DNA of 52,238 nucleotides from Bacillota bacterium (GTDB lineage: Bacteria > Bacillota > Clostridia > Lachnospirales > Lachnospiraceae). Location: contig JAEWPN010000140.1 of the NCBI GenBank assembly GCA_023399455.1, positions 1 through 52,238 on the forward strand. Direction: 5' to 3'. Shown one piece after another: positions 52,117-52,238 of this stretch. A model generated the notes under the pieces. The model was given only the letters and a program-made list of their open reading frames with translations, searched no databases and was not told the origin of the DNA. Numbering within the stretch: the stretch's first letter is position 1; each line of letters opens with the position of its first letter. Position numbers and translations under genes: made by a program.

Positions 52117-52238
52117 TGTGAATAATTCACATGTTATCCAAAAGTTATATTTAGTTTTTCACATATATTATGATTTCTTTTTTTACTGAAAAATAGTATA
52201 ATAGATAAGGTTATACACATATCAACAACTATTATTAT
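52117..52238. other. Downstream origin element: DnaA boxes and AT-rich triplets after dnaA
   Basis: TTATNCACA boxes at 52117-52125 (-) and 52211-52219 (+), and a weaker TTATCCAAA at 52134-52142. Directly beside the 52211 box runs AAATAGTATAATAGATAAGG (52191-52210), whose complement reads as TTA-TCT-ATT-ATA-CTA, similar to DnaA-trio unwinding repeats. In Bacillus the unwinding site lies downstream of dnaA, so this may be the DUE. The 224 bp from the dnaA stop to the edge hold no gene. Confidence 0.6.

Overview
The window is chromosomal DNA of a low-GC Gram-positive anaerobe of the class Clostridia, most probably family Lachnospiraceae. This is inferred from the gene families present: an FprA-type flavodiiron protein, DUF4446- and DUF3881-like proteins, HD-GYP, many Cys-lipoprotein ABC receptors, Shine-Dalgarno AGGAGG sites, and a Clostridium/Bacillus-type replication-origin cluster. 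The right end is the origin: dnaA with TTATNCACA DnaA boxes on both sides, rpmH-rnpA-yidD-yidC-jag, mnmE-mnmG-rsmG, and parAB beside two perfect parS sites. Almost all genes left of dnaA run leftward, away from the origin.

Left to right. 1-7842: a sugar regulon. A divergent GntR/UTRA regulator faces an operon of PfkB kinase, class II aldolase, an Mgl-type ABC importer (receptor, double ATPase, permease) and an aldo/keto reductase, ended by a terminator at the window edge. 7843-13897: housekeeping and cell wall (trmB, trxA, a GH25-type wall protein with three SH3 repeats, a D-Ala-D-Ala carboxypeptidase, a DEDDh exonuclease). A roughly 196-bp imperfect inverted repeat sits between two convergent genes. 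13979-18663: alpha/beta hydrolase, a three-gene SsuABC-like importer and a polytopic membrane protein. 18871-19591: a tiny membrane peptide running into a P-type ATPase remnant with in-frame deletions. 19593-26080: FprA and an oligopeptide-type ABC importer with a fused double ATPase.

26281-33180 is the accessory part. An exact 45-bp direct repeat of the 3' half of tRNA-Arg(CCT) brackets a 6.9-kb island. The intact tRNA is at the right end and a tRNA fragment plus the displaced tRNA terminator is at the left. The island carries no integrase. It encodes two divergent gene groups around a region with dyad operators: rightward a BlaI/MecI-type repressor, an M56 (BlaR1-like) membrane protease and a small secreted protein; leftward an SH3-domain secreted protein (with a partial tandem copy), two paralogous propeller-like exported proteins and an orphan ABC-type receptor lipoprotein. 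It looks like a self-regulated cell-surface module and is the best candidate for an undescribed system here.

33326-38898: DUF3881-like, serS, HD-GYP, DUF4446, parB and parA in one leftward run. 39167-42919: a DegS/DegU-like two-component pair and two alpha/beta hydrolases inserted between parA and rsmG, genes that are often close neighbours in Firmicutes. 42963-52014: the conserved origin cluster and dnaA. The window ends in the dnaA downstream region, which has further DnaA boxes and AT-rich triplets.
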